From Microcosmobacter mediterraneus (lineage in GTDB: Bacteria; Bacteroidota; Bacteroidia; Flavobacteriales; Flavobacteriaceae): 56,906 bases of DNA. The notes below the pieces were generated by a model, which saw only the letters and a program-made list of their open reading frames with translations, was not told the DNA's origin and did no database searches. The stretch spans positions 1 through 56,906 of the forward strand of contig NZ_JAVRIA010000010.1 in NCBI RefSeq assembly GCF_031846265.1. The letters run 5' to 3'. The position numbers were made by a program, and so were the translations under genes. Shown piece by piece: positions 56,299-56,906 of this stretch. Position 1 is the stretch's first letter, and every line of letters starts with the position of its first letter.

Positions 56299-56862
56299 AT
56301 GAAAATATTAGTAATAGATAACTACGACAGCTTCACTTACAATCTGGTTCATTATTTAGAGGACTTGGATTGTGAAGTAACTGTAAAACGAAACGATCAG
56401 TTATCGTTAGAAGAAGTTGATACATTTGATAAAATTGTGCTCTCTCCAGGTCCAGGAATTCCAGATGAAGCTGGATTATTGAAACCAATAATTGAACAAT
56501 ATGCATCATCTAAAAGTATTTTAGGAGTCTGTTTAGGTCAACAAGCTATTGGTGAAGTTTTTGGCGGAAAGCTTGTCAATTTGGATGAAGTATATCATGG
56601 TGTAGCAACAGAAGTGACTATTATAGTTGATGATGAATCACTTTTTAATGGTTTAGATAAGACTATTGAAGTAGGTCGCTATCATTCTTGGGTGGTTGAT
56701 GCCGATTTACCAGAAAGTCTTGAAGCTACTTCTTTTGATAAAAATGGTCAAGTGATGTCCTTACGCCATAAAACCTATGATGTAAAGGCAGTTCAATATC
56801 ATCCTGAATCAGTTTTGACACCTAATGGAAAGAAAATACTAGAAAACTGGTTGAAGGATTAG
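56299..56862 (+). CDS. trpG: Anthranilate synthase component II (glutamine amidotransferase)
   Basis: A 187-residue class I glutamine amidotransferase that supplies ammonia to TrpE: ILVIDNYDSFTYNLVHYLEDLDCE, oxyanion/PGP motif LSPGPGIPDEAG, catalytic Cys in ILGVCLGQQAIGEVFGG (near residue 79), and VQYHPESVLTP with catalytic His and Glu. The subunit can also serve para-aminobenzoate synthase in some bacteria. The last codons (GAT TAG) are the first unit of a 7-bp tandem repeat. It follows trpE by 91 bp. Confidence 0.97.
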   Translation: MKILVIDNYDSFTYNLVHYLEDLDCEVTVKRNDQLSLEEVDTFDKIVLSPGPGIPDEAGLLKPIIEQYASSKSILGVCLGQQAIGEVFGGKLVNLDEVYHGVATEVTIIVDDESLFNGLDKTIEVGRYHSWVVDADLPESLEATSFDKNGQVMSLRHKTYDVKAVQYHPESVLTPNGKKILENWLKD

Positions 56863-56906
56863 AGATTAGAGATTAGAGATTAGAGATTAGAGATTAGAGA
56901 TTAGAG
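56857..56906. repeat. Heptanucleotide tandem repeat (GATTAGA)n at the trpG stop codon
   Basis: Seven uninterrupted GATTAGA units plus one base, running past the right edge. The trpG stop TAG is part of the first unit. The unit is not a multiple of three, and TAG recurs in all frames. Confidence 0.95.

Noticed and set aside
56857..56906. CRISPR-like array at the right edge
   Set aside because: The units are 7 bp with no spacers; it is a simple tandem repeat.

Overview
The window (56.9 kb, AT-rich) comes from a chromosome of the phylum Bacteroidota, almost certainly the family Flavobacteriaceae. The main evidence is a gliding motility/type IX secretion core in the order gldK-gldL-gldM-gldN, a type B sorting-domain protein next to a PorP/SprF-like protein, DUF3467, DUF2851, DUF983 and DUF6090 proteins, and promoters of the Bacteroidota type (TTTG, about 20 nt, TAnnTTTG). 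All recognised genes look intact apart from the 5' end of the first one. I see no prophage, insertion sequence with a transposase, rRNA operon or CRISPR array.

Layout. (1) 1-3726, plus strand: a secreted type IX cargo protein (5' end missing), a PorP/SprF-like outer-membrane protein and an OmpA-family protein. (2) 3905-4594: a small 4Fe-4S protein facing a DUF3467 gene. (3) 4720-19164, minus strand, read right to left: xerC-hpf, then tRNA-Thr(TGT), tRNA-Tyr, tRNA-Gly, tRNA-Thr(GGT), tuf, tRNA-Trp, secE, nusG, rplK, rplA, rplJ, rplL, rpoB, rpoC. This is the ancient transcription/translation supercluster, in nearly the same order as in E. coli. (4) 19315-29173, mostly minus strand: an acyl-CoA dehydrogenase, a ComEA-like helix-hairpin-helix protein, an alanine/glycine symporter, a K+ channel with a PspC protein, a DUF2851 protein, an ABC-F ATPase, a DUF983 protein (plus) and an FAD oxidoreductase. 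(5) 29314-39207, minus strand: gldN, gldM, gldL, gldK, an arginase-fold protein with a degenerate metal site, topA, an orphan lipoprotein and a polytopic membrane protein. (6) 39363-47324, plus strand: miaB, a sigma-54 activator, a 65-aa protein, lptE, a TPR protein, secG, groES, groEL and a DUF6090 protein. (7) 47461-48779: an Lrp regulator divergent from a small membrane protein and a GNAT acetyltransferase. (8) 48818-54514: a thiol/redox block (a DsbD-like protein with duplicated N-domains, two rhodaneses, a redoxin and a TlpA-like lipoprotein on minus; MarR and YceI on plus). (9) 54592-56906, plus strand: a tryptophan operon start with its own promoter, a leader peptide containing three consecutive Trp codons, a terminator, trpE and trpG.

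The most interesting signals are mainly regulatory. They are a trp attenuator with a nearly leaderless leader peptide; a two-hairpin repeat inserted between both groES/groEL and trpE/trpG; tandem hairpins between rplL and rpoB; an hpf terminator overlapped by a tRNA promoter; palindromes placed for autoregulation at the marR and lrp promoters; a strong hairpin between gldM and gldN; and a 7-bp tandem repeat that starts inside the last codons of trpG. Among proteins, the arginase-fold neighbour of gldK has lost two of the six expected metal ligands, and the DsbD-like protein has two N-terminal domains.
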